Source of the DNA: Nautilus pompilius
Taxonomy: Eukaryota; Mollusca; Cephalopoda; Nautilida; Nautilidae
DNA: 64,000 bases
Direction: 5' to 3'
NCBI GenBank assembly: GCA_018389105.1
Contig: JACATO010001548.1
Span: 36,001 to 100,000 of the forward strand
The notes under the pieces are model-generated. The model was not told where the DNA came from. It saw nothing but the letters and a program-made list of their open reading frames with translations, and searched no databases. Position 1 is the first letter of the stretch. Each line of letters opens with the position of its first letter. Both the position numbers and the translations under genes were made by a program. Shown here in pieces: positions 24,193-35,500 of this stretch.

Positions 24193-24568
24193 GCGCAGAT
24201 AACTCGGCCTGGTCGAACAGCGGTTAGTCGGTATCCGAAATGGGATACCTTCTATAACGTCATTTCCGGTTCACTAGAAAGGCGCAGATAACTCGGCCTG
24301 GTCGAACAGCGGTTAGTCGGTATCCGAAATGGGATACCTTCTATAACGTCATTTCCGGTTCACTAGAAAGGCGCAGATAACTCGGCCTGGTCGAACAGCG
24401 GTTAGTCGGTATCCGAAATGGGATACCTTCTATAACGTCATTTCCGGTTCACTAGAAAGGCGCAGATAACTCGGCCTGGTCTAACAGCGGTTAGTCGGTA
24501 TCCGAAATGGGATACCTTCTATAACGTCATTTCCGGTTCACTAGAAAGGCGCAGATAACTCGGCCTGG
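24193..24568. repeat. 89-bp tandem array, four copies plus a partial
   Basis: Copies start at 24193, 24282, 24371 and 24460, with a truncated fifth at 24549. They are essentially identical; copy four reads GTCTAAC where the others read GTCGAAC. Each holds a hairpin GGTATCC-GAAATG-GGATACC (24230-24249 in copy one) and, read on the minus strand, ACCGGAAATGACGTTAT (24254-24270), which resembles an ETS site joined to a CRE. The array lies about 60 bases downstream of the TLR stop codon, in its probable 3' UTR or flank. Confidence 0.97.
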
Positions 24569-24629
24569 CCCGTCAACGCGAAAGTCTCCTCCCCCACCCG
24601 CCTCGGTCCGGTCAATTGGGGTGGCGGTT

Positions 24630-27600
24630 TTACGTCGCCGTTGAAAGACTGGACACTTTCCTCCTACGCGTCTTGAGAAGTGCAATCGCCCTCAGCAACT
24701 TTTTCCAAATCAGGGGGTCGTCGGCCATCACGCACACGTGCGTACCCACGTAAGCCCTGCTCTCCACGTCGAAGCTCTTCCAATCGGTGTCCTTTCCCAG
24801 CACACACGTGACGTAGTTCACTTGCTCCTTCAGCGATTTCTCGATAGCCGTCCGCAGCGTGAAGAGCTGCCACTCGTCGTCCCGGTGGCGATTCGTTAGC
24901 ACCATCACCATCATCCCGCTCCGGTCGATCGCGTTTAGAATGTTTTCCTGCTTTGACGTGCCAGGCAGGAAGTCCCTGTCCGGAAGGCACACCCTGTACC
25001 CCTCTCTTTCTAGTCTCTTGCACAGCGCTCCGGTGGCGAACTGATAATCCTTTTCCGGGTACGACACAAACACGTCGTAACTGAAGCCAGGGTTAGAATT
25101 GAGGCGGTCCAGGGAGAAAAAGTTGGTCGATGCCTTCCGCGTGTGCGTCAGTTCCGTCTCCGACGGCCTGGTGCCTCTCACGAGATACTGGAGCTTCTCG
25201 GCGAACAGCTTGTCGCTCGACCGCACGTACCTGCCGGCGCTCACGTATTTCTGAATCTCTTTGTTCTTGATGCTCTTCTTCTCGAGTTCATGCAATACCA
25301 GGATAAGGTAATTCTGCCTCACCCGAAGAACTTTCTCGTAGGCGAACGTCAACGCCAGTGGCACCAGCCCGTCCTTGAAGCACTCCGACGACAGGACCAG
25401 GATCATCCTCTTGCTGCCGGAAACAGCGATGCTGATGTTCTCTCGCAGGCTGAGCCCCGGAACGAAGTCGCGCGATACGTCGAACGTGTTGACGTTGCGT
25501 TTCTCCAGAGCATCCAAGATGTTTTCCAATGCCCACGAAGTTACCGACTCGGCGTACACGACCAGCGCGCTGATCGGTTCCTTCCTCTCGTCCACTTCTT
25601 TCAGATCGCGGTCGAACGGACGCACATTCAAGTAGATGTAGAGGACCACTTTGATCTCCATCTTGTAATAATATACCAAACCAAGGATAACCAGAGCGAA
25701 GAATAGAACGAAGCTGGAGCTCAGCGACGACGTCAGCACGTGCTTGTAATTGCTGAAGTGTTCGGGGCACACAAACTTGTCGTCGGGCAGGGTGATGATG
25801 TCCTGGGCGATCTCTTCCTCGGTAATGCAAACGATGGAGTTCCAATTTGCCACCGCTTCCTTGTTGGACACGAGCCACTTCTTAATCCACAGATTCTCGC
25901 AGTCACATTGCAGCAGGTTTGAACTGATGTCCAATTTAGCCATGGCCATCTCTTGGATCTGTTCCGGTAGGGACGTCAGGAGATTGTTGTCCACGTACAG
26001 TTCCTCCAAGCTTTCCATTCGCTTCAGTACGCCTAATCTTATTTCGGACAACGAATTCCTGCTCAGGCGAAGAACCGTCACATTCGGCAGGTAAGTTCGG
26101 CTCTCCAACGTGGAAATGTTGTTGTCGCTAAGCAAGAGTTCCAACCGCCCTAGCGGAGCAACCGACGGTAAATCCGCGAGTTTCCTGCTCCGGCAGTCTA
26201 CGATAACTCTCCTGTTATGCGTGCGACGATAGCAGAGACACGGTGAGGGGCACCCGGGCATCTCCTCGAGGCAGTAGGTGCTCTCCTTCCGCACCAGCAG
26301 CAGCGGTTGGCCACGGAACTCCGCCGGCGTCTCGCAACGCCAGTTCTCGAAGAAATACTCATCGCCACTGAAAGTCCGGTTCAGTTTACAGTTGGTGACA
26401 AACTCCAGAAGCGGGATAATGTGGCAGTCGCAGTGAAGAGGGTTGTTGGTCAGGATGATCCGGAAGTGGATCAGAATGATCGTTAACTTTTTCGCCTGCG
26501 TCGCCGTCATGTTGGCGACGTCCATCCGTCGGACCTGGTTGTCGCTCAGGTCGATGTCTCGGGTCCGGTCCGGCGGTTTGGTCAGGTCGATGTCGGTCGT
26601 GCTCGCCGACCCGACGATACTGTCAATCAGGGCCGAATCGCCGACCGCGTCGATAATGTCCAGGATGCTGTCCAAGCGGATCCGGCAGTGGCTCATGTCG
26701 ATCAGACGTAATCCCCTCATGAGCAGCACGAACGGAGGGAACCGGGTGAGCCGGTTGTGTTCCAGGTGGATTTCTCTCAGGGACACCGCCTCCAGCCGGA
26801 AAGCGCTCTCCGGCAGGCTCCGGATGGCGTTGCCCTCCAGCCGCAAGGTCCGAATGTTTTCCAGCGAGACGAAGAGCTTCGGTTCGATTGCGGTCAGGTT
26901 GTTCCTGGCCAGGTCCAACTTGACCAGCCTGGACGTGTCCCGGAACGTGTGTGGGTCTATCCGGCTGAACCGGTTGTCGGCCAGGCCGATGTACCGGAGG
27001 GAGTTCTGTCCCCTGAACAACCGCCTCGGCAGCACCGTGAGGTTGTTGACGCGCAGGTCCACGCTCTGCAAGCCCCGCACGTGCGCGAACGCCAGCTCCG
27101 ACACGCTGGACAGCGAGTTGTTCCTCAGGGAGATCCGGTGGAGGGTCCCGTTAAAGCGGTGATCCCCGAGATCCGAAATCCTGTTGTGGTCCAGCACGAG
27201 CGTCTTGCGGAAGACGTTCGGGGGGATGTCCAAATAGAACGGGTCGCTGTAATGGCTCTGCATTTTCGGGGTCCTCGAAAGCCCGTTGGGCAGTCTGACA
27301 AGGGGCCCGGCCCAGGGGAAAGGCGGGGGTCTGGTGAAGTTGTTGTGCGGCAGCTCCAGCGCCTGCAGGTTCGGAAACCTTTCTGAAAGTTTATCCGGGA
27401 GTTGGCTGAGCCCGATGCTGTGAAAATCCACCTCGACCAGTGTGGAGAAGCTACGGTTTGCGGTCAGTATCCACGGCAACCGGTCGGGAATGGTGTCGGC
27501 CATTATGGTGTACGCCACGCAGCTGTCCAGCGCGCCGACTTCGGTCTCCACCCACGAGTCCCGATCGTCTTCCGCCGGAAATGACTTCAGGTAGCTGACG

Positions 27601-27992
27601 ACCTTCAGGTCCGCGACCCCGCTCAGCTTGCTCAACTCTCTCATCCTCATGACGCACCGGGATATCTGCAGAAACACCGTCACGTTGCGCATCTCCAGCG
27701 AGCTGTGTCCCCGCAGGCTGACCGCCAGACCGGTCTTGCAGACGAAGTACAGGTAGAGCACCAAGCCGGCCTCGGGGACCTTCACTTTCTCCATGACGCC
27801 CGCCAACGTCAGGTGGCACTCGGGGTCGCGCTGCCCGGGCATGATCACCGCGGCGGACGTGGGCAGGTACTCTCCGCCCTTCGAGAACAGGCTGTGGCTG
27901 GCGACCAACTTGTACCGGCACTCGGCGGACTGCGCGACAGCCAGCAGGCTCGTCGCGAGAACCACGCACACCAGTTTGCCCCTACTCGCCAT
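24630..27992 (-). CDS. Toll-like receptor with tandem TIR domains
   Basis: A single exon of 1120 residues encodes a type I membrane receptor. In order: signal peptide (1-24), a first LRR block (about 183-480), a cysteine-rich LRR C-cap with HCDCHI (about 517-575), an N-cap CPSPCLC (581-587), a second short LRR block (612-690), a second C-cap with QCDCENLW (695-742), a TM segment (about 756-776), TIR1 (about 806-938) and TIR2 (about 971-1105). Two cysteine clusters make this the multiple-cysteine-cluster, protostome Toll type. TIR2 keeps box 1 (YDVFVSY), box 2 (RDFLPG) and a box 3-like LIWKKL. TIR1 keeps RDFVPG, but its box 1 is weakened to ALVVYAES and its box 3 is degraded. The start is the ATG at 27992, with AAA before and G after it; the longer open frame begins with TTG. 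A CTTTCCAG acceptor at 28029 suggests a 5' UTR intron. Ligand and adaptor cannot be told from sequence. Confidence 0.96.
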   Translation of the reverse strand: MASRGKLVCVVLATSLLAVAQSAECRYKLVASHSLFSKGGEYLPTSAAVIMPGQRDPECHLTLAGVMEKVKVPEAGLVLYLYFVCKTGLAVSLRGHSSLEMRNVTVFLQISRCVMRMRELSKLSGVADLKVVSYLKSFPAEDDRDSWVETEVGALDSCVAYTIMADTIPDRLPWILTANRSFSTLVEVDFHSIGLSQLPDKLSERFPNLQALELPHNNFTRPPPFPWAGPLVRLPNGLSRTPKMQSHYSDPFYLDIPPNVFRKTLVLDHNRISDLGDHRFNGTLHRISLRNNSLSSVSELAFAHVRGLQSVDLRVNNLTVLPRRLFRGQNSLRYIGLADNRFSRIDPHTFRDTSRLVKLDLARNNLTAIEPKLFVSLENIRTLRLEGNAIRSLPESAFRLEAVSLREIHLEHNRLTRFPPFVLLMRGLRLIDMSHCRIRLDSILDIIDAVGDSALIDSIVGSASTTDIDLTKPPDRTRDIDLSDNQVRRMDVANMTATQAKKLTIILIHFRIILTNNPLHCDCHIIPLLEFVTNCKLNRTFSGDEYFFENWRCETPAEFRGQPLLLVRKESTYCLEEMPGCPSPCLCYRRTHNRRVIVDCRSRKLADLPSVAPLGRLELLLSDNNISTLESRTYLPNVTVLRLSRNSLSEIRLGVLKRMESLEELYVDNNLLTSLPEQIQEMAMAKLDISSNLLQCDCENLWIKKWLVSNKEAVANWNSIVCITEEEIAQDIITLPDDKFVCPEHFSNYKHVLTSSLSSSFVLFFALVILGLVYYYKMEIKVVLYIYLNVRPFDRDLKEVDERKEPISALVVYAESVTSWALENILDALEKRNVNTFDVSRDFVPGLSLRENISIAVSGSKRMILVLSSECFKDGLVPLALTFAYEKVLRVRQNYLILVLHELEKKSIKNKEIQKYVSAGRYVRSSDKLFAEKLQYLVRGTRPSETELTHTRKASTNFFSLDRLNSNPGFSYDVFVSYPEKDYQFATGALCKRLEREGYRVCLPDRDFLPGTSKQENILNAIDRSGMMVMVLTNRHRDDEWQLFTLRTAIEKSLKEQVNYVTCVLGKDTDWKSFDVESRAYVGTHVCVMADDPLIWKKLLRAIALLKTRRRKVSSLSTAT

Positions 27993-28028
27993 TTTATAGC
28001 AGCCTGGATTCGTCTGTTCTCCCAAAAC

Positions 28029-28042
28029 CTGGAAAGTAACAA
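28029..28042 (-). promoter_or_regulatory. Probable 3' splice site in the TLR 5' UTR
   Basis: Read on the minus strand, TTACTTTCCAG precedes GTTTTGGGAG and the TLR start codon about 37 bases later. The coding part is intronless, so this would be the only intron. The upstream exon is not located. Confidence 0.45.
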
Positions 28043-28044
28043 AA

Positions 28045-31000
28045 ATCGGTTTAAATCTCTATATATATATATACACACACATAACACGGCAAAACCTGGC
28101 GAGACCATCATTCGCCCTACCAATGGCAATTAAAAAAAAATACTTTACGCAGGATTAGCTTAGCGTGGAGAGCGACTGATCCCAGAGGGGGGGGGGTTGA
28201 TATTATTGCCAGACTTCATCCCTCAGCCCCGCTTCCAATATCATTGGCCTTCCCAGCTGCTTCGTCTTTCACATTCTTGTCCATTGCAGCGGCCTGGATT
28301 TAGCACCACAAAACCCGGCTATGTATAGCGAGATCCCCTTGTAGCTAAACAGCTTATTATTCCGATGCCAGCGAAGAGAGGGGCAGAGGAACTCGAACGC
28401 CGCGGGTTATAACCTGTTCAGACAACAAAACCAACGGCAAGTCGGCGTGGTAACCGGATCCAACTTAAGACAACAAGAAAATGCGCCTAGGTGTAAAAAC
28501 TCCTGGCCGATTCGGTTGAGCGGATTCTCACCTTTTTTTTCTTCTCCTCCTCCTCCCCCCGGGAGAGCAATAATTAATGGTGTTAATATGGAAATGTGTC
28601 TAAAATAAGGCGGGTCGGAGAACCAGGGCGTCGTTGTTGTTGTTGTTAACGACGCAGAGGAGAGTTCGTTTTCAATTACGGAACTTAAATTAATCAGTAA
28701 CAAGTGTGTGTTTGTGGAAAGGGGAGATCGCACAGGCATACGGTCGACCTTAAAGTACTGACCTTCAAGTAATCTTGATTTCTTCGCTACCGGTGTAAAC
28801 AGCCCCCCACTGTTGTTGTTGCTGATCCTCTCTCATTTGTCGCTTTGTGGACACCTAGCCAAAGATATTCCTTTGTTTCTTCCCTTCCAGAGGTCTGAAG
28901 GAATGTCACCTTTAAATAGGCCCGAAGAGGGAGGGGGAATCAAGGTGAAAGTACAAACTCAGATCCGTTTTTCCACCGCGTAGCAACGAGACTGGTTGAT
29001 TAGACTTCTTCTTCTGTGTCCGAGAGTAGAGCAAGAACAGGGCCCAGAAAGGGGATCGGCACTGCGAATGGGAGGGGCACTTGCACGTAAAAAAAATGCG
29101 ACCTTACCCCAAGTTTAGAAGAACATTAGTATGAAACTCGTGTGCAGATAAAAGCCCCGTGTGATTAATTTTAAACTGATTTGAGAGAGACAAGGTTGAC
29201 AGAGGTCAGACCAGTAAATAAATGACGAGAGAGAGAGAGAGAGATGGAAAGAGATGGAGAGAGAGAGAGCATTTCGCTTGCTCGTGGATTAAACAAAGCC
29301 ATCTTTAAATTCACCTGGCTGGAGTTTCCTTCCTATGTTATTATTCCATGCCGTTCACACGTCCGCGGACTTCTTTTCAAATTACTGCTGGCAAGAGAGG
29401 ATTATGACAATTTGGACGACTGCAGTCGATTTCCGTCACCGGTCTGGCCGTCGATCAGCTGAGTGGCGCGGGCCCCCTAACTGCGGTATGCGGCGAATGT
29501 GTTGTATGCACTACAAGGCACCAATCTAGCTGTTTAATTTGTTACCGGGAGAATTCTTTTAATACCGAATATCTGTTAAATAAATTGTCTGCTCATTCTT
29601 CCAATAAATTAAAAGCCGCAGAGAGAATGTCCAGTATTTCTACAAGCATCACCTCAATGGATATTCCAAGAGATCTAGATATAATCGGCAATAATAATAA
29701 TAACAGTTCCATTTCCAAAACTGGGGGGCCCCAGCAGAATGTGGGAAGCCTAGAGATGATGAGGAATCATGGATGACTGATCCCCATACGCGCGAACTAA
29801 GGGTATTTTCTTATCGGTTGCCTAAATAAATTAAACTTTGCCTCGATCTTGAAATGCGCACGCAGCATCTCATCCGTTGGGTTCTTCGTGGACTCCCAGA
29901 AATACGTCGACGAGTCTTGTCCATCGCCGATAGGTACAATGCTCTGTAACCTCGCTACTGTGGCATCGTAGCATCTTTCCACTAATAGCTACATCTCCAA
30001 AAAAAAAAAAACACCTGCTTCTGCCCATTGGGTGACGTCACGTTAATTAATCAGATTCACTAGCATTTCTAATTTCCATTTAACAAAATCATTTTATTTT
30101 CTGAGATTTTGGTCAATTAAATGATTTGACAATAAGATTTCTGGTGCTGCTAGAGTCGATTGGCTGACGCTTAAGGATCAGGATAAAAATCTAAGTGTCT
30201 TCAACTTCTGAAATATGGAACAAATTCCCGATGTCATCCTTACTCGTTTTATTGCGATCCAATACGTCTCTCCCACCTCGTAGCATCTACTGAAGCACTG
30301 GCCCCAACAGCTGGTTTACTGACCCTGTACACTCAAAGTTTGAAGATTTTTAAAATATCTGTTACACTTTAGGAAACTATGCCAGCATCTGTTAGGAATA
30401 GGAATGAGAAATCTGGTCTGTAAACAAACCATGGGCGAAGGGAGATTTGAAGACAGTCAGGCTAATATTCTAGTACATACATATATATATATGAAATGGT
30501 GATCAGATATCGGTACCTAGAGACCAACATAAAATAGAAATAGTGATGCCTTCATACGTAAACGAAGACTATACAGCCAGCGCTGCCCACAAAAACTGGC
30601 CATACCAGAGTAAAGAATACATTTCTCTAATCTCTCTCCATGCATGCCATGTACTATTTTAACTTGGTGCATAAACTATACTAGGTTATTTAATATAAAA
30701 TATGTAGCATGATCTTTTCAATTGGTAAGTTTCTAGCTTTGCTTCCAAACGATAATTGCAGCTGATCTTATTATTGTGAACCAGGTTCCAGTCCCAATTA
30801 TTGTGCCACTGCTTGTGGAATTCTCTTAGCTCTTAATGACCGATAAGTTCTGTCATCTGCATGCAAATTTTGCTCATATTCGAACCCAGTCAATTTAATT
30901 ATTTTCAGACTCTCGCATTGCCACCATACCGTCACTTTATTTTAAATGGTTACTAAGGTTTAATATACGTATAGGAATTTTTTTAAAAATTTCAGAATTA

Positions 31001-32400
31001 AAGGCAGACAGAGACTGGCCGGCTTATGAGACACATCACTGAACCATCTGATAAAAATTACCTATAAATAGTACATATTCCCAGATGTGTGCTACTTTTT
31101 TAAAGCAATTCTTGAACAGGTATTTTCTTGCGTTATAACACTAACTGTTTTCCTTCACAAATGTATGTTAACAGCATCCTCATCATCTGCTCTCCGAACA
31201 GTCTAAGCCAGTCTCTGTATTAACACACGCATACCTGGACTAGAGATCAAGGTAATTAGAGCTCCACTGAGACTATTCCATACAGTTTCCATAGCTTCTA
31301 AAAATGGTTTTCTTAGAGGATTGCACATTGTGAAGAGAAAGCTGCTGGTTAAAGGTTAATAATTTGGTCATCACCAAAGTCAGGAGAATTTGCAAGATTA
31401 CACAAGTTCCATACGAGGAAATTAGTCTCCATAAATTAATCATCTATACCAACACGTATCATCAGGGTTTATTTTAAGCGAAAATTAATTATGAAAAGGC
31501 TACTTGGTAAGAGACCTTTGGTGCTTTGACTTCTAACATCGGTGAGAGAGAGAGAGCTCAATTCTACCTCACCATTGTCAGGCGGGATACAATGGAAAGT
31601 AAAGGAGAGCCTTCTATTATAAGGCTACTAGACAAGTCACCATCACAAGCTACGCTGCTGTCTGAGCAGTATTACATCTCACAAGAACGTTTCTTATGCT
31701 TGATACTGAATGAACAGGTTTGGCATTTCAGATTATAACAAGACAAGATCAAAACCAGACGACCAGTGAACGGCTCCACCCACTTTTACTTCATTCTCTG
31801 TTTCTGTACAAAGTCCTCATACTACACCGGAACAAAACAGATAAATTGTATAAAAAGAAAATATTAAAATTTTCATGGATTAAAATAAAAGTGGGGGGGT
31901 GTGCCTCGGTCATACACCTGATTTAGAGTAACCTTTGATCAACAAGGCCCCTGCTGCCTTAAGTCCACCACCATAATCTACTCCATACATACATCCATCT
32001 AAAGAGCCTTTCACTTGTAAATATGAATCGTACACACACACACACATTAAACTTAGGAACAAAACAGAATAAACTAACAGTGAAGAGGCGAGAATATTTT
32101 TGATCACTAGTTTTATGGGGTTTTTTTTGCTTTTGTTTTCATTTTTCTGTTAAAATATCCAAACAAAAATACTAGATCTTTGTATTCCAGATGTTCGGAA
32201 ACTATTTTAGTTACTGTGAAGATAAACCAACATGGCCGCCACCAACAACAGATTGTCAGTTTCAACTGTAATAGAAAACATGCTCACAGTATATTAGACA
32301 ACAATGAAGTCAGGGCTTCAGAAAAGTTCAGAAATTTACTAGACCATGATAAGAGAGTAAATACAATTTTCCCGTGAATCTTCACAAACACGGCGCTCCA
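28045..32400. other. Region between the TLR 5' end and the RFC4 3' end; no gene recognised
   Basis: The first kilobase or so is moderately GC-rich and is the likely TLR promoter and 5' UTR region; GA repeats occur at 29228-29270. From 29500 onward it is AT-rich with no convincing exon. Confidence 0.45.
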
Positions 32401-32409
32401 TCTTTCCCT

Positions 32410-32508
32410 CTAAAACTCTCCGTGGCAGATCTGTGTCATGATAGTACACAGGAGGTCTATCAACTGTAGGTATTCATTGGCTCCATCCATCAGACATTTG
32501 TCTACAAC
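32410..32508 (-). CDS. RFC4: RFC4 exon 10 (C-terminus and stop)
   Basis: 99 bases after a TTCTAG acceptor, encoding [19 protein letters not shown] and ending ICHGEF-stop. It corresponds to the last collar helix. No close canonical poly(A) signal was found downstream. Confidence 0.94.
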   Translation of the reverse strand, partial: VVDKCLMDGANEYLQLIDLLCTIMTQICHGEF

Positions 32509-35500
32509 CTAGAACAGACAAAAAAAAAAGACAACCCCCGAAGGGTTAACCTACACAAAATCTTTGAACATGTTCTCATGACTGGTAAATCAGCTATGAA
32601 CAACCATTCTCAAATTTCTTTCCTTGCCAGCTCATAGAGGAAGCATGAAAACATAGGAGCAAAACCCTTCTGTATAAGTGATCCTGTGGTGTTATGCCAA
32701 CAGTATTTGGTAACAGTACTAATACTCACCTTACCAACTTCTGCATTACTAGAGCTGGCTGGCCCACTAACCAGGGGAATGTGCCAATTAACCAGCAGAT
32801 TATTGGTAATCAACTGGCTGACTAACAGACTTCATTTTTTTTAAAAAACAGCATTGTACATATCTAGGCCAATGTTTGTAGTGGTAGGGTCCGAGTAAGG
32901 TTGTAAATCAGCAGCTATCATCTCTGGTCTTCCACAGGTTTTCTTGTGAAGGGATACCTCCATAGTCATGGCTGGCCTGGCCCCAATGTTCAATTTTTAA
33001 ACAAAGCAAAGGCCACTGAGGTCATCAACTCCAGATACAGTAAAAACTGGATGCCATATGGCTCTTACCACAGTGCCCCCTCCCAACAACAATCATCTGG
33101 TATACTGCACACAGTATCTGGGTTAAGTACCACTGTCCATAAAAGAAGCAGAATTATAGCGGCTGCTTGATAGCTCAGCGTGTTAATATTCTAAAAGACA
33201 ATTACTTGAATTAGGAATTTTGTTATCAATCAACACAGATAATTGGACAGAAATAACTGAAGCAGAATCAGACTTTAATGTTATACTGGATGCTTCAACT
33301 GGCATATGCAAAATATATGCATATTCCATAATAAAAACCAAGTTTTAGATTTCTGAGCTATCTATTTTCCTGCTCGCAACGACACTACACGTCCTGAAAT
33401 ACACTTCTACCTTCCCTGAGTAGACGAAAATTTTTTATGAATTTTACAAGCTGGCTAATTAATCTATAATTCTGACTATCCTTACTTTGAATAAAACAAA
33501 GCAATTATTGCTTGACTCAACACCACCAGCTGATGAATTGAGAGGGGGTCGGTCCCCCTGTTTATTTGGCAGGGAGAATACTCAGTGGTGAATCTATCAC
33601 TGACAACAAATGATGTCATCAGAACTGCAGAAGCACATTTTCTTTGAGCATCTGCTTTTCAGGAATATTACTCTGTGCCAAGAAAAGCTACAGATTTTTG
33701 CATAAGCAGTACCACAAACTATCATGGTGCCATAGCTGTTAGTAAAGAGCACATTTTAGGTATTTTGGATGGAGTGCTTTGACGAGGATGGCTCCCAACG
33801 TAGCTGGGTGTGCATACTGACATTAAGCTGCCTTGTGTTATGTCACAGAAAGCACCAGAACCAAGAGATGCAGCAGATTTTTGGGATCAGAGAGATTTGG
33901 AAGCGGCAGCATCCTGACATAAGCTGTTGTGAACACTAATTTTCAGTCAGCCAGTAGACCTGAAACAGAATATAGCAGCATGACGATATATAAATCAAAT
34001 AGGTAAATCCGATTCCAAAGAGAAGTAAATTGATGACATAATTTGGGCCATTAAAAGCAGCTCCGATTTGATGTCAGCCATATCTCTATTTGTTGCTAAC
34101 TTTACCGCCACAACATATTAAACAACAATTCACGTCTGAGGGACAAACAGATGTTCGACCACAGCTGTGTCCCCTTCCCTGACTAACAGCCCTGAACCCA
34201 CAGAAAGATGAAAAAAATTTTTTTTTACGTACAGCAAGTTTTTCACAGATGAGCGATTTCTGCTTATCATTTAATTCATCCATGGCTACCACCTTCTCAT
34301 GCAGCTGCATGATGATCTGCATCCCAGAATACCCATCACAAATCACTTCCTGTTACAAAACAAACAAAGTTTTTTTTTTCTTTCATGTTAACGAGAGCAA
34401 AAAATATCCCACCTCTCAAATTCAGTTCAGACATTCATTTCTGTATATTTAATTCACATTGAAATATTTTGTATTAAAAAGGTCAAAGCTATTTATCATC
34501 TGACTGCTGCTATTTTTTTCCATACTAAACTGAAAAATGCAACCGACATTAACCATAGAAATGGATTTATTCTAATTATGTCAGGGCCAACCAGAAAGCA
34601 CTCCAAGAAGGGGAAGCATCTATTGTGCAAGTACTATAACAATGTGGAAGGATTCTTTGAGAACGTGACCACTCCTGGCGAGTGTTCCTGAAGAGCTACG
34701 ACAGAGCTCCAGAATGCACCACAGTAACAGGGCGTAACCCTGTTCAGCGGACTAGAAATTCTATCTGAAAACATCATAGAACCCCACGGGGTTTTATCAG
34801 TGAACAATAAGTGAAGTTTTAATCAACATTTGTATATATATATATATAAGAAAAAAAAGAGAGTGACAAGCACGTGTAAATTTTTGTTTTTGAGTTGTCT
34901 ATGAAAGTACAGACGACTATTCCTTGGGAATAACTTGGTTTAAATTAAAGCTGTTTGGCCACCAGCAGCAGTGAGACTACCACCTGACTTTCACGTACGG
35001 GTTGAAACTGAACAGACAAGAAAGGTTCCGCTCACTAAAATTACAACACATCCAGACGGACTTGCAGCATAACTCGGTTATTCACAAAGAAAGAGAAAAC
35101 ACCCGACTTCAATAAACGATGATACGGTGTGCCCACACAGCAACTGCAATCACTGAGCCACAACACTGTTAACCAAGGGGATATCATAAAACACATTTCC
35201 AGAAGCCATTTAATTGCAATTTCCTACCGTTGATAACGGACGTTTTCAAAAAAAAAAAACACTCCTTTAAAGATACAAAAATAAGAAATTATAATAATTG
35301 TACAATCAAGCTGATAATACAGTGGTTTCTAACGCCTCGATCGTACACTGAAGGCAGGGTTATCCCTAGAAACTCTCTACTTACGTTCAGAGTTTTGTCC
35401 ACTCTTTCATAGGAGTCAGAGCGACAAACTTCCAGGAGCTCATCAATTACTCTCTCGGGGGTGACCTTAAAAGAAAACAGGAAAGAAAGAAAAGGGGAGG

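Noticed and set aside
27993..28025. TLR start at 28025
   Set aside because: That position is TTG. The first ATG at 27992 has a good context and is followed at once by a signal peptide.
25143..28133. Several antisense open frames of 140-240 codons opposite the TLR
   Set aside because: They arise from the GC-rich third codon positions of the TLR; compositions are Arg/Val/Ser-biased and show no domain.
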